64,000 nucleotides of DNA, from the NCBI RefSeq assembly GCF_015706575.1, contig NW_024037051.1, positions 12,063,016-12,127,015 of the forward strand. Reading direction: 5' to 3'. The notes beneath the pieces were generated by a model that made no database searches, was not told where the DNA came from, and saw only the letters and a list, made by a program, of their open reading frames with translations. This document shows positions 22,577 through 33,379 of this stretch, piece after piece (the first letter of the stretch is position 1; the number at the start of each line of letters is the position of its first letter). This DNA is from Patiria miniata (Eukaryota; Echinodermata; Asteroidea; Valvatida; Asterinidae). The translations under genes and the position numbers were made by a program.

Positions 22577-25500
22577 TCACAAAGGAGGGAAAATGATCTC
22601 CAATATATTTGCCACAAATCCCCTATCGTAAGTCCGCCCAGCACGGGGACAGTACTGTTTGCGACTTTGGCGCAACGATTGCTCTCTCTTTTTACCACTT
22701 CCTCCTGAGCCGGTGACCTCGACCGTGACCCGAGACCTTTTGTACCTCTCATTGGTGGTTTGGTTGGAAGCGAGGAGGAAGAGGTGGTAAGAGAGGAAGA
22801 CGGTAATGAGGATGCCCAGAAGGAGGAGGGAAGTCAGCAGGAAAACCGGCCCTGGTAGTTGAATAAACAGATGCTGGGAAGTCGGCATGGTCAAAAACAG
22901 AAACAAAAGAAACAAAACAGAAACAAACAAAAAATTGAGTAAAATAAAATTTAATTGAGACAAAAATTATATGACATGAATATTCGGATGAAGAATGGAA
23001 AGACACATACACACACATACAAAACAGAAACAAACAAACAAAATTGAGTAAAATAAAATTTGATTAAGTCAAAATGATGTATGACATGAAAAGTCGAATG
23101 AATGATGGAAAGACAGTAAATCAAGAGGAAATAAACACAAAAAGAATGCAAAACATGGAAGAAATTAATGGGAAAACAAATGATAGCTATAATTGCCACC
23201 GAACTGAAAGCAGCAGCACTGGAAAGACGGGGGTCCGCTCATAAGTCCGACGCCTCATAAGTCCGACAAAATCGCATCCCCTAACCAAATAGGTTTTGTT
23301 TAAATCTGTTGGGATATAGGTACATTTTTGTACAGTACCCCTTAACTGATGGTCTGTTACACTGGGGTTGGCATACCTCCAGAAACAAAGTCCAACAGTG
23401 TGCGTGTACAATTTCCCATGTGGGTGTTGGAATTTGCCAGAATGGGTATGGTTCCTAGTAAATTAGGCTGGGCAGTTAGGGTTAATGAACTTTTTGTTAC
23501 ACTCATACATGTGTATATTACGCTTTTCAATTCCTTATTTTATTCCTTCTTCAATTTGTTTTTAAATTTCTCCCTTTTTTTTTTTTTTAATTAATTTCTC
23601 TTTTAAGTTTTAAATTTCAAACATTTTTTGTTTCTCATTTACAGTTTAATATAGTTATTTTAAGCTTTTATCTTTTGATCCGGGAAGTGGTTCAAGATGG
23701 ACGGTACAGTCTTCTCCACGACCCCTTACATTGTCAGAAATTTTTAATAATAATTATATTAAAAAATGTGTGGAGATGATATTTTGATTACAAGTAGATT
23801 GTCACAATTAAGGCTATTTTCTTGCCTCATGGTGTGAAAGAAAATCGTTTCATACAGGTAGCTATTTTTTCATATCCAAGGGTTTGAATTACACAGAGCT
23901 GAATGGAAACTAAGAGCAGTAACTGAGAATTCTTCATCAACACTTTCAAAGAAGTAAATTTGTTTTTGTATTTCAATTGTGCAGTGGTCATAGAAAACAA
24001 GTTATAGAAAAAAAAAGACATCTCAGCTGAATTCTGACACCAACGACCTAAACAAGTGGCTCCAACACAAAATGCGAGTCCTATCAGTTTCAGTATAAAG
24101 TTAGTGAAAAAAAATTGTCTATGATGAGCTACTGCAAACGAATGGTGACATATTACCACAGTGCTTGATGAAGCGTCAAGTGGTACGATCAATGTGGAGT
24201 CAAATCAATTTCACTGAAAGTTTTCTCTTTATGACGACATTCATTAAACCTCCTATGCAAACATACATTCTGTGCCAAGTAGTCCTTTCAATCAAAATCA
24301 AACCAGTGACTGTTTTCAACAGAATTCCCGGCCTACATAAAGCAGGATTGACTGGCTGGGACCGTTTAAGTAACTTGATACAGCTAGGCTTTGACTCCGG
24401 GTGAGTGATAAACAGCTGTGATCGCAACTTGCCTGCTTTGGCTTTTGACCCGGTTGGACTAGTCACAGTGCTTGCTTGGCATATCTGACTGCTGGCGACT
24501 AGCCTCTGTTAAAAGTATGGCAGGGGAAGTGGAAGTGATTTTTACTGTCTGTGACTGTATAGGTAGCGGGGGGGGGGGGGGGGGGGGTAATAAGAACATG
24601 TTCTACTCTTTCTAAAAGCACATCTGAAACCTCATATCAGGTGGCACTTTAACCAATGACATCCTTAAATTAATGAACTGGAGGGGTCATAGCTTGCCAA
24701 GTTAGATATCAAATATACAAAGCAGAGAGCACTGAAATGATCAGATTATGTGCTGAGAAGGAAATGGGTAACAAAAAAATGACGAAGGTCATAGAGCAAA
24801 CAGTGGCACAAGCATTCTATAGAAAATAGACAGCAGCTAAAAGTGAAAGGGTCACCTCGCAAATGTAAAAGAAAAAGAAATAGGAAGGAAGAAGTACAAG
24901 GAGCTACAGAGTATCTGCCCAAGGCCTACGAGGGTACTAGCAGCTGAACAATGAACAATGTAACTGCATCGCACTCAGATACATGTAGGTCAGGAAGGAA
25001 GAAAATGAAATGCGAACACCGCAGTGCCAATAAGGATCTGCAGGCTCAATGTCAACCTAAAAAGGAAGCTGGCTATACATGTATGTTTAATTACAGCACA
25101 TTGCAAAGCTACAACCAGTGATTAGCCCCAGACACTATGAAAACATGCAGGGGCGTGAGTGGCCACTGATAAAAATTGCTGAAAACAGCTGGGAAAAAAT
25201 GTGAAAAAGCTGAATTTTGGAAATCTCCTATATTCTTTTGTAAACAGCAAGTGAAGGCAAAAGGCTGAACCTAAAAAAACCAAAACTGAAATCGGCTAAA
25301 AAGCTGAGATTTTACACCCCTGAACATGGCTTTCTAAATCTAACCATCTCTGTATTTACAAAAATAGACTTCCTTTTTGAAACAAAAGTTTATTAAACTG
25401 CTCTTACAGCAATGCCAACAAATTTTGTAACGTTGAAAGTGCCGACACATTATCAAATTGTGTGTGCGTGTGAAATGCGTTTAATTTGTAGCAACAAATT

Positions 25501-28500
25501 TGTATCACCCTCAAACTTTCACCAACTTGTGATGTCATGAATGGTTCAACGTGAATTGAACACTATTCATAAGATGGAATTTGGGTCAGGGTGATGTGCA
25601 TGTACATCAATATTAGGTTTTGCTCTCCTCCAACGTTTAAGCACTGTATACTCAGTGTGTTACCTCCCGAGGGAAAGTTAGAAAAAAATCACTCGGGTTG
25701 GACTTGAACCCACGACCTCCTGCTTTTTAGTGCAGCATCTTACCACTCGACCACCGAGCTAACGGGAATCGGTTTGCTGGTTCGAATTTGATGTAGCAGT
25801 GGGTACCGCAATGAAACTATTCATAAACTATTCATTCATACTTCGTCAACACTTGTATGGCATGAACACAATTGCGGGGCGAGTATCGCAACTTTTAAAT
25901 TACTCGGGAGGAGTTTTCTCTCCAGAACTCAAGTTGTAAAATTCACTACTTGGTCGGGACTTCATTGTCTTGACCAGTTAAATTCAAAGGTCAGTGATAT
26001 ATGCAAAAGAAATGTACAGTTAGTGATGGACACTTAAGTGTTAGACAAAGCAGTACTGTTACTAAGAAGTGGAGACTATAGTGTTAGTCCTGTGTGCACT
26101 CATGCAGAGAAACTATGGGTGCGTTCGAGCGTGGTATTTGTGCTAACACGAGTATACTCTTGAGCACATGAACGGCAGGAGTATGACTTCAGCGTAAGCG
26201 AGAGCGTACTCCCGCTTAGGCCTGGAGTATACTCTTGCACAGAGAGTAAATGCGCTAGCAACATTTCCTTGCACTCGGGAGTAGCAAGAGTAACACGCTC
26301 AAATGCACCCAATGAATTCTTCTCAATCTCATCAGAAGATGCTACAGGAAAAACCATCGGGACCCAATTTCATGGCGCTGCTAAGCACACGATTTTCTGC
26401 TGACAGAGCCTCTGTCAATTTTACAGAGACGGTAATTAAATAAGCACTGCAAAAGGCACGCTTACCACAGAGGAATAAATTTGCTTAACCAGTGGCGTCA
26501 CAAAGAAATTTAAGCTCCATGCACGCGCACCCCACAGCACATCCGTGCCATGAAATTTGGCTTAAAGTAAGGGCATTTTTCTGCTGACTGTTATAAACAG
26601 TGCCATGAATAGGGCCCTGATCGAGTAAGTAATGGAGGTTTATGAATTCTTGGCTTCGTCTCCGTCTTCATCTTCAAGATTAAATGCCATGAACATTGAG
26701 ACACTTTTAGTATTATGTCCATCTTCCATTACAGGGACACAAACTTCTCAATGGTGTATGTTCATTGGGTTTTGAAATATAGGATTCTTACAAATATTGG
26801 GCTGGAGGAGCATGAAGATGAATTTGAAGACAGAGCCAGGATTTTGTTATCTCCTAATTAATGAAGTTGACTCACCTGGAAAACTATGCGCGAGTCGACC
26901 TGATGAAATTGTCCATCCTTCCCCATGTAGCCTGCCTGCCAGACACCCGACGTGGCTGCAATTCCTTGCAAGACACGGCCGGTGACGTAGGACACGTAGA
27001 GCGTCACAAACGCGATGCTGGCAAGGAGGAGAAGGAAATAACGGACGTTGCGTCCACCGATGCAGTTGTTGACCCAGGAGCAGTGGTGGTCAAAGCGGTG
27101 GACGCAGTGGTTACAATAAGCTGGTGGGAAGCCAGGGAGGAAAAAGATGTAGAAATGGTGTTGTTAAAAGCCTGATTCGTATTCAATGCAAACATCAGTG
27201 CAAAGCGAATTCTAAGGGCAATAGTGAATGCCACAATGAAACTTTTACTTTGGTGTGGAGTATGATCCAGTGTTAAGAAGAGGTCATAAACTATTCAAGT
27301 GAACTGTGAGAAGCATTTCCTTTACCCCCGTTACTTGTGATCTGACTTGGAATTGACTTGTGATTGTCTTGGGGTTGACTTCATCGCAAACCTGGATTAG
27401 AATTTTTGACTTATGAAGTACAAGAGAACATCATCATGTAGTGGCATATTTAGGGAGCACCCCCTTGGAAGAGTTACATGTGAGCAAATGGTGTTTCACA
27501 GCTTACAATAACGAAGAATTCGACCATGGTGTCCGATGGTGTCTAATACAGTGGAACACCGCTATACCGAACATTTGGCTATACCGAACATCATCCGTGG
27601 CTTCCGGTTTTAATGTACAAAAGGTACCGAACATGGTTCAACCGATTAACAAAAAAATCTACAGGATGTATTAAATGCTATTTGGGTCACTTTTAATTCA
27701 AACTACCCTTGGTTACATCATGTTTGAATGTTGAAGAGCGATAGATGGATATTATTTCCCCAAGGAATAAAAGGAAAAACCACCCGTTGCTAAAGTTTCG
27801 TGACAAATCCTCGTGTAGCCGCGGGATGTGAGAAATGCCAGTTCACTATTGGTCAAAAGAGCGTACCGGCGATTCAAAATCGCTATACCGAACGATCGTT
27901 ATTACGAACACTTTCTGTGGATCCCACGATGTTCGTTATAGCGGCGTTCCACTGTATAGTACAACATCACCTCCAAAAGTCAGATGGTGTCAATCCCCCC
28001 CCCCTGCCCCGCCCAATTTGATTTCACAACTGCCAACTGACCAGGGAAAAACTCCTGGCTACCTTTCTGCACAGACAGTCTGCACCAACACACATAATTT
28101 TAAGCCACCCACTTTTGTTTGTGCTGTAAATCAAGGATTTTCTATTGTTCCTCTTAATCAATCTTTTGTTCATACTTTTTTTGCACAAGCTGACCAACTG
28201 GTTTTGTACACCCTTTCTAATCGAGGACGTCCTTGATTTGACTCCCGTCCTCAAACACACAATGATGTTTCACATGTGTGTCCTCGATTTACAATATAAA
28301 CAAACACATTACACTGTGTACCTCTCTCTTGTGATTGGTGACGAACAACCATACAGTGAAACGCCGCTATAACAAACATCGCGGGATCCATGGAAATTGT
28401 TCGTAATAGCGATCATTTGGTATAGCGATTTTAAGCTGCCGGTGCTCCGGTACTCACTTTTCAATGAATAGAGCCCTTCAGAACTTCACCATGCATGCCC

Positions 28501-31500
28501 TGTTAACATGTGCCGACTATTGAATTATGTAATTACACAGTTTTTGAGCTTACTACCGACAAGAATGGGTGGCTTTCTCCATCAATTCCTTGGGAAAATA
28601 ATAGCCACTTGACACTCTTCTGCTGACATTTTTCTACAACGACGTGCGGTACACTTTGTACACAAAAATCGGGGGAGCACGATGTTTCGTATAGCCAAAG
28701 ACTCGGTATAGCGTGCTCGGTATAGCGACGTTCCACTGTATACTGTTCATGCTCACAGCCAAATACCGAGTATACTTTAGAACCTGAATCTTACCACAGT
28801 GCTTTGATCGTGCGGGTTTGACGAACCTGCAAGTCTGGCAAAGCGTTCCCTCCTGGTAGAGCACACCGTCATACTTAAACACGCTGGCATACTTAGTGTG
28901 GTTCTTCTTCGTTATAACCCCCGGGTCGCTCCGACAGCAGGTGACAAAGATGGCCAGGTTGACTGCCATGCTGACGTACGGAGCGATGATGTAGATTGAG
29001 GGGAGATCAAGTGCCTGGGCACTGGGGTGGACTTGGGTGGCAAATACCCACAGGACCCCCGAGAATATAGCTATGTACAAAGCCTGGATGTAGTGGTTTC
29101 TATTGAGAGAGGAAAATATAAAGATGAAAGAAATTATCTTCACTATTAACATAATACTTTGTGATAAATACTTTGCGACTGGCCCATAGTTCAATTTGGG
29201 TCTATTTTAACATAATCCCTACCCTAGCAACCCTCAACCACGAAAAAAATGACAAAAGATTTATCTGAAATATTCACAAAGTTTTAGGCCAAATTTACAG
29301 TTGAATTTGAGAACATAATTTATCTTCAAGTAAACTTGAATCCTCAATCCTGATTGGTTGATCCATGGCAACAAGCCGTGCTACATATAACCATGTAGCA
29401 CGGCCACAGTCCATACCGCACTCCGCGTATCGCGCCATTATTTGCGCTTGCCATTCCGTACAACACGCACGTGTAACACGCACATGTAACAGGATAACCA
29501 ACAAAAAGTTTGTGTACTGTGTGCAATGTTCAAATTCTTAGTGCGTCAATTAAATTTAATGATACAATGTATAATAAAGTTATTATCCCACTCACGCTCG
29601 TTGAACACAGAAGATGTAGTGCGATCTGCGTTCCACACACCACTCGGCCTTTGGCCTCGAGGCATGTGGGACACAGACGCACTATATTCCGTGTTCGCTG
29701 GATAACTAATAATGCATATTTCAAGCTGCACTAACAATTTCTGCAAAGGTTGATTTAGTGATTGTTTTTGAAGTTTTACCTTTTGTAAAAGAGATATGTG
29801 ATGATCTCACTGGCAAAATTCTGCAAACGCTCTGGGAAGCAGACATAAAATAGGAATGCTATGATCTGTAAAAAAAGACACAAAAGTAAAAAGTATTGTA
29901 CAGTACCGGTATGATATAAAACAGTTTGTCAAATGCAATATTTCCACTTCAACTTTTCAAATGAGACCAATGTTCAGGAGTCAGGTTGGCGTTGCGGTAC
30001 TTTCCTCGCCTTCCACCACTGTGACCCGGGTTCAAATCCCGCCTGGGCCAATATGTGGATTGGGTTTTCAGTCCCTACCTGATTCCATGGGTTTTCCCCA
30101 GAATACTCTTCTGGGGTTTTCCTCCCACCTCTAAAAATGTAATTTCTTCTCATTGTTTTTTCTCTACAAGGTTTCTTCAGGCTTGCGAGCTTACAGTGCC
30201 TAGGACACTCTTGAGGATTGAGGATTCCTTGGTTTCATTACCAGAAATATAATAATAAAAATAACAAATGGAGAGAAAAATGTCAAGTTGTATTTTTCAT
30301 TAAAATTTGCACTCTTAATCAATCGACGGCCACCCACTTCTTCGGAGAATTGCCCAGCGTCCTTCCCTTCCCCCCATCCCAGTAAATTGCACCCTGGAAC
30401 ATGATCCAACATAGTCTTGGGTCCAAGACCTTCCTGTTGTTTATTCCTCGAGCACATCACTCTCACAGACGATCGCTGATAGAGGGCGCCATCTCGAGAC
30501 GAACCGCTATCCTGTGATAGCGGTTCGTGGATGATAGCGGTTCGTCTCGAGATAGCGCCCTCTATCAGCGATCGTTTCGGTTCGTCTCGAGAAAGCGCCC
30601 TCTATCAGCGATCGTTTGTGAGAGTGATGTGCTCGAGGAATAAACAACAGGAAGGTCTTGGACCCAAGACTATATCCAACAATGTCAAGAGGGAAAACTA
30701 GATACCCTCAGCTTGAAGGCAAAAAAGACCAACACTGCATCTTGAAAAACTTCTGCAAGTTTTACAAGTGAAAGTCTTTGTTAGATTGGGCCTACTTGTT
30801 GTAGGTGTATAGCACACTATGTCCAGAAAGGTCAGCAAAATAAATTTTAAACAAATAAATATTAGTCTATCTGTTATAATTATTATTTGTTGCGCAACTC
30901 AGCAAAAAGAACAGTTTTACACAACGCCTGAATTAATCTCCATCATCTAATTGGTGGGTCGTTATAATCATATGTCATTGAATTATCGGTCCCAATGCAC
31001 GGCTCCAAGGTCAAATAGAAGTTCCATTGCACGGTCATACTTTTTGGTGGCTCCGACCAATCAGATGACAAGGATTTATTCGGGTGTTGTATAAAACAAC
31101 ATTCGAGCTGTGGAAAGAATAATTTCATGGGCTGAAAAATTGAATGTTCCATTCCACTTGGATTCGCCTCATGGAATATATGGAACATTGCATCTGTAAT
31201 CTCCAGACTAGGACCTGGAGTGCTCAAAATGATGCAAAAGAAGATCAGGCCAACTTTACTCACTCTTCAGCCAGCAAATTTCTTCCAAACTGCTACTGGG
31301 TAAGAGAAAAGTTCCTCAGTATTTCACTAACCAAGGTTGAAGACTCAATTCAATTTTTTAAGGAGACCTTTCTTCAATATTTGGCAGTGGCTTGCACATG
31401 AGAGGGAAGTCAAATTATTTCAAAATGAGGCTAGACTAGACTAGACTTCTACATGTCCATCCATGGTCCAACTGTTTGACAAGACTGACTTCTTCATTCA

Positions 31501-31992
31501 TTGTCATTAGCCTGGTGCCTGACCAAGGAGTAATGTGTAGAAATAATAACCTAGTACCCTTCATCCAAGATATTTCTTTTGGCACAGTCAGCTGACAGTT
31601 GATAGATGCAGTACTAAAGAGTTGTTTGACATGGTTGTTTCATGTGCCAGTCTAATACCTTAAGTTTCGGGACTCTCATACACAGTATTGATCGAGAGTC
31701 CCAAATTTTCGGACTACTGTAATCTCATGAAGTTTAAACATTGCACACACAAACATTCAATATTTGTATAATATTAATTGTGGCAATTAGGCTAATAGGA
31801 GTAAGTTCATCGGTCCTCATGTCATTCTTAAAAATATTACCTGCACCACAATAGATTTACCTGTACAACTCCACTGCGTATCTTCCCGACAATACCATGA
31901 CGGTGAAATTCACTGTCCCCACACAGAATGATGTAGCTTGCCAACAAGAAGAACACCATGTACGCAGCTACCAATGTCAGGAAATCTGCCAT
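22577..31992 (-). CDS. ZDHHC4: Palmitoyltransferase, ZDHHC4 type
   Basis: Five coding exons on the minus strand: 31861-31992, 29780-29865, 28795-29099, 26876-27120 and 22577-22873. All have GT-AG borders and matching phases (0, 2, 1, 0). They give 354 residues, against 344 in human ZDHHC4. The start [15 protein letters not shown] begins a first membrane helix, and further helices lie in exons 3 and 5. The cysteine-rich domain crosses the exon 3/4 junction (PARSKHC | [14 protein letters not shown]), with the catalytic DHHC at 185-188 followed by [15 protein letters not shown]. The conserved TTNE (TTxE) is at about 295-298 within NQTTNE, as in ZDHHC4. The protein would transfer palmitate from acyl-CoA to cysteines, first onto its own DHHC cysteine; the family is mostly in ER and Golgi membranes. 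The introns hold SINE, pogo-like and foldback elements. The ZDHHC4 assignment rests on remembered motif similarity. Confidence 0.92.
24230..24600. repeat. Dispersed repeat (family C), in ZDHHC4 intron
   Basis: About 330 bp match 41050-41380: CCTATGCAAACATACATTCTGTGCCAAGT, then GCCTACATAAAGCAGGATTGACTGGCTG and GACTAGCCT-TGTTAAA. A G-run at about 24570-24587 follows. No ends or coding capacity were identified. Confidence 0.65.
25691..25760 (-). repeat. tRNA-like sequence, probably SINE-derived
   Basis: Read on the minus strand it has an A-box-like TGGTCGAGTGG and a B box GGTTCAAGTCC, correctly spaced for a tRNA of about 70 bases, with an anticodon-like stem CTGC/GCAG. The D-arm and acceptor pairing are imperfect. 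Adjacent sequence (GTGTTACCTC, CACTGTATACTCAG) recurs inverted near 39460-39500. This suggests a tRNA-derived repeat rather than a working tRNA gene. Confidence 0.4.
26117..26310. mobile_element. Short MITE with GGGTGCRTTYGAGCGTG ends
   Basis: The left end GGGTGCGTTCGAGCGTG is matched by the inverted right end CACGCTCAAATGCACCC. The interior repeats GAGTATACTC-type motifs. It lies in the last intron of the ZDHHC4-like gene. No clean target duplication was seen. Confidence 0.7.
27549..27954. mobile_element. pogo/Tigger-like MITE, copy 1
   Basis: It starts CAGTGGAACACCGCTATACC and ends TATAGCGGCGTTCCACTG, with TA on both sides. CAGT ends with a TA duplication fit the pogo group of Tc1/mariner. 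Related copies lie at 28354-28738 and 52238-52616. It is non-coding and lies in the intron between exons 3 and 4 of the ZDHHC4-like gene. Confidence 0.85.
28354..28738. mobile_element. pogo/Tigger-like MITE, copy 2
   Basis: It starts CAGTGAAACGCCGCTATAAC and ends TATAGCGACGTTCCACTG, with TA flanks. It ends only 56 bp from the exon 3 splice donor of the ZDHHC4-like gene. Confidence 0.85.
29978..30260 (+). repeat. tRNA-derived SINE, copy 2
   Basis: It starts GAGTCAGGTTGGCGTTGCGG, has a B box GGGTTCAAATCCC, and ends CTTGGTTTCATTACCAGAAA followed by an AT-rich (AATAATAAAAATAA) tail. It lies in intron 1 of the ZDHHC4-like gene. Confidence 0.85.
30412..30673. mobile_element. Foldback element with 8-bp target duplication
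   Basis: It is almost entirely inverted repeat: the left arm 30412-30512 (TAGTCTTGGGTCCAAGACC...) pairs with the right arm 30570-30673. It is flanked by ATCCAACA at 30404-30411 and 30674-30681. The right arm contains a partial tandem duplication of GCGCCCTCTATCAGCGATCG. The transcript would form a long hairpin inside ZDHHC4 intron 1. Confidence 0.88.
31265..31720 (+). repeat. Dispersed repeat D, copy in ZDHHC4 intron 1
   Basis: It matches 61900-62340: CAGTATTTCACTAACCAAGG, CAATTCAATTTTTTAAGGAG, and the hairpin GGGACTCTCATACACAGTAT-CGAGAGTCCC near its end. The two copies are in the same orientation. No ORF was found. Confidence 0.7.
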
Positions 31993-32139
31993 TTGGTCCA
32001 AAACGCCCGATAACCGTCAATGATACTCCATTATCTGTATAAGCATTTAGATCAACAAAAATTGTCAAATTATAACAAGGAGAGGGGAAACTGATTTAGA
32101 TGCATGGACAAATATTCAGGGGGTGCATACATATACCTA

Positions 32140-32255
32140 TGTTCCCCAATACCGATGTTCCCCGAAATCCTTACCTTAACCCTAACCCTAAGGATTTCTG
32201 GGAACATCAGTATTGGGGCACATAAGAATTGGGGAACATCAGGTAGACCCCATTT
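32140..32255. repeat. Small foldback with ACCCTA core
   Basis: CCCCAATACCGATGTTCCCC and CCGAAATCCTTA on the left are mirrored by GGATTTCTGGGAACATCAG-ATTGGGG on the right. The loop is AACCCTAACCCTAA. It is a hairpin element, not a telomere tract. Confidence 0.65.
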
Positions 32256-32394
32256 TCAGGACTCTGCATGGTGTTGATTTCACTCAGGAATGTTGTACTA
32301 CCAGAGCTGCTCTCAATGATCAGTAGGCTGTTTCACAGAAACCACCATCTTTGGTCATCATACGCCACAACTATGCAATATGGTCCCAACTGAG

Positions 32395-32700
32395 TTGGGG
32401 GAGACCTATCCTGGTTCCAGGTCCAGCATCCACTGCGTATTTCAAATGATCCAATTATATTGGGGGCTGGGATTAGTCTGGGAGACCATCGCAAGTTAAA
32501 TTGAACGTATTCGTGCGCCGATGGATCCTGACGCTCACGCGCGAAGACTATATGGCTCCCCTAGCTTTGTGCACATTCTGGATAAATAGGTTGCACGGAT
32601 TAGTACAGTACGCACACACGGTGTCCCGTCCAAGAGGCTCTCAAAAGTGGTAAAAATGTGACCTCTTTTGTTGGCGCACAGAGCCCATATAGCCTAGTTG
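32395..32700. repeat. Direct repeat flanking the gypsy remnant, left copy
   Basis: It shares CATCCACTGCGTATTTC, the GATG-ATCCTGACGCTCACG region, CTCTCAAAAG-GGTAAAA and a GCGCAC-GAGC block with 36155-36550 in the same orientation. It could be a degraded LTR or an unrelated dispersed repeat. Confidence 0.5.
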
Positions 32701-33379
32701 GGACAGTCCCAACAATTGGTTGGGGAATTCCTAACTATAGTTGGGACAACCCTTTAGCTGGTTTCCTCCAAACTACAGTTGGGAAGACCATAGTTGGGGC
32801 ACAGAATGGTAATCTCAGGGGGCATTTCATTAAAAATACATCCCATCATGCTCAGGATACAATATGGCATGATATGGGACATACATGTATTTCAAAAATA
32901 ATTGCCCCGAGAATTGCCAAGTGATACCAAAGATGAGCAGTATCTACATGTATGAAACGATCCATGGTCACTATGGGATTTCAGTTGGTGTACACAATCA
33001 GAATTAAGATTTATGAAACACTTAGTCTAGACTGACGAATCCTTTATGTACATGTACACGTTGAAGAAAAGATCTCATTTGAGATTTGATGTTCTTGATG
33101 CAAACATTGACACCAGCTCTAATGTTCATTATAGGCCTGGTTGAACTTCCAAAGTATTACAGTTGGGGTTGATCCCAAGCCTCTAGATCAAGACTCAGCC
33201 AGTCTACTGTATGGACTTTGGACTGCATGTATAAAGCCCAAAAGGCTGGAGCCAACGTTAGGGTTTCTCAATCTTGAGCTGCCGTTGTTTAGGTCAGGTG
33301 TCAACTAGCTTGGGAAACCCAAAACCCTAATGCTACTCGAATTGGCAAGTCTAGTTTAAGAAGCATCAATAGAGCTTGG

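Noticed and set aside
25691..25760. Functional tRNA gene on the minus strand
   Set aside because: Box motifs are present but stem pairing is imperfect and flanking sequence is repeated elsewhere. It was recorded as a tRNA-like repeat instead.
32170..32200. AACCCTAACCCTAA resembling a telomere repeat
   Set aside because: There are only two units, and they form the loop of a short foldback element.
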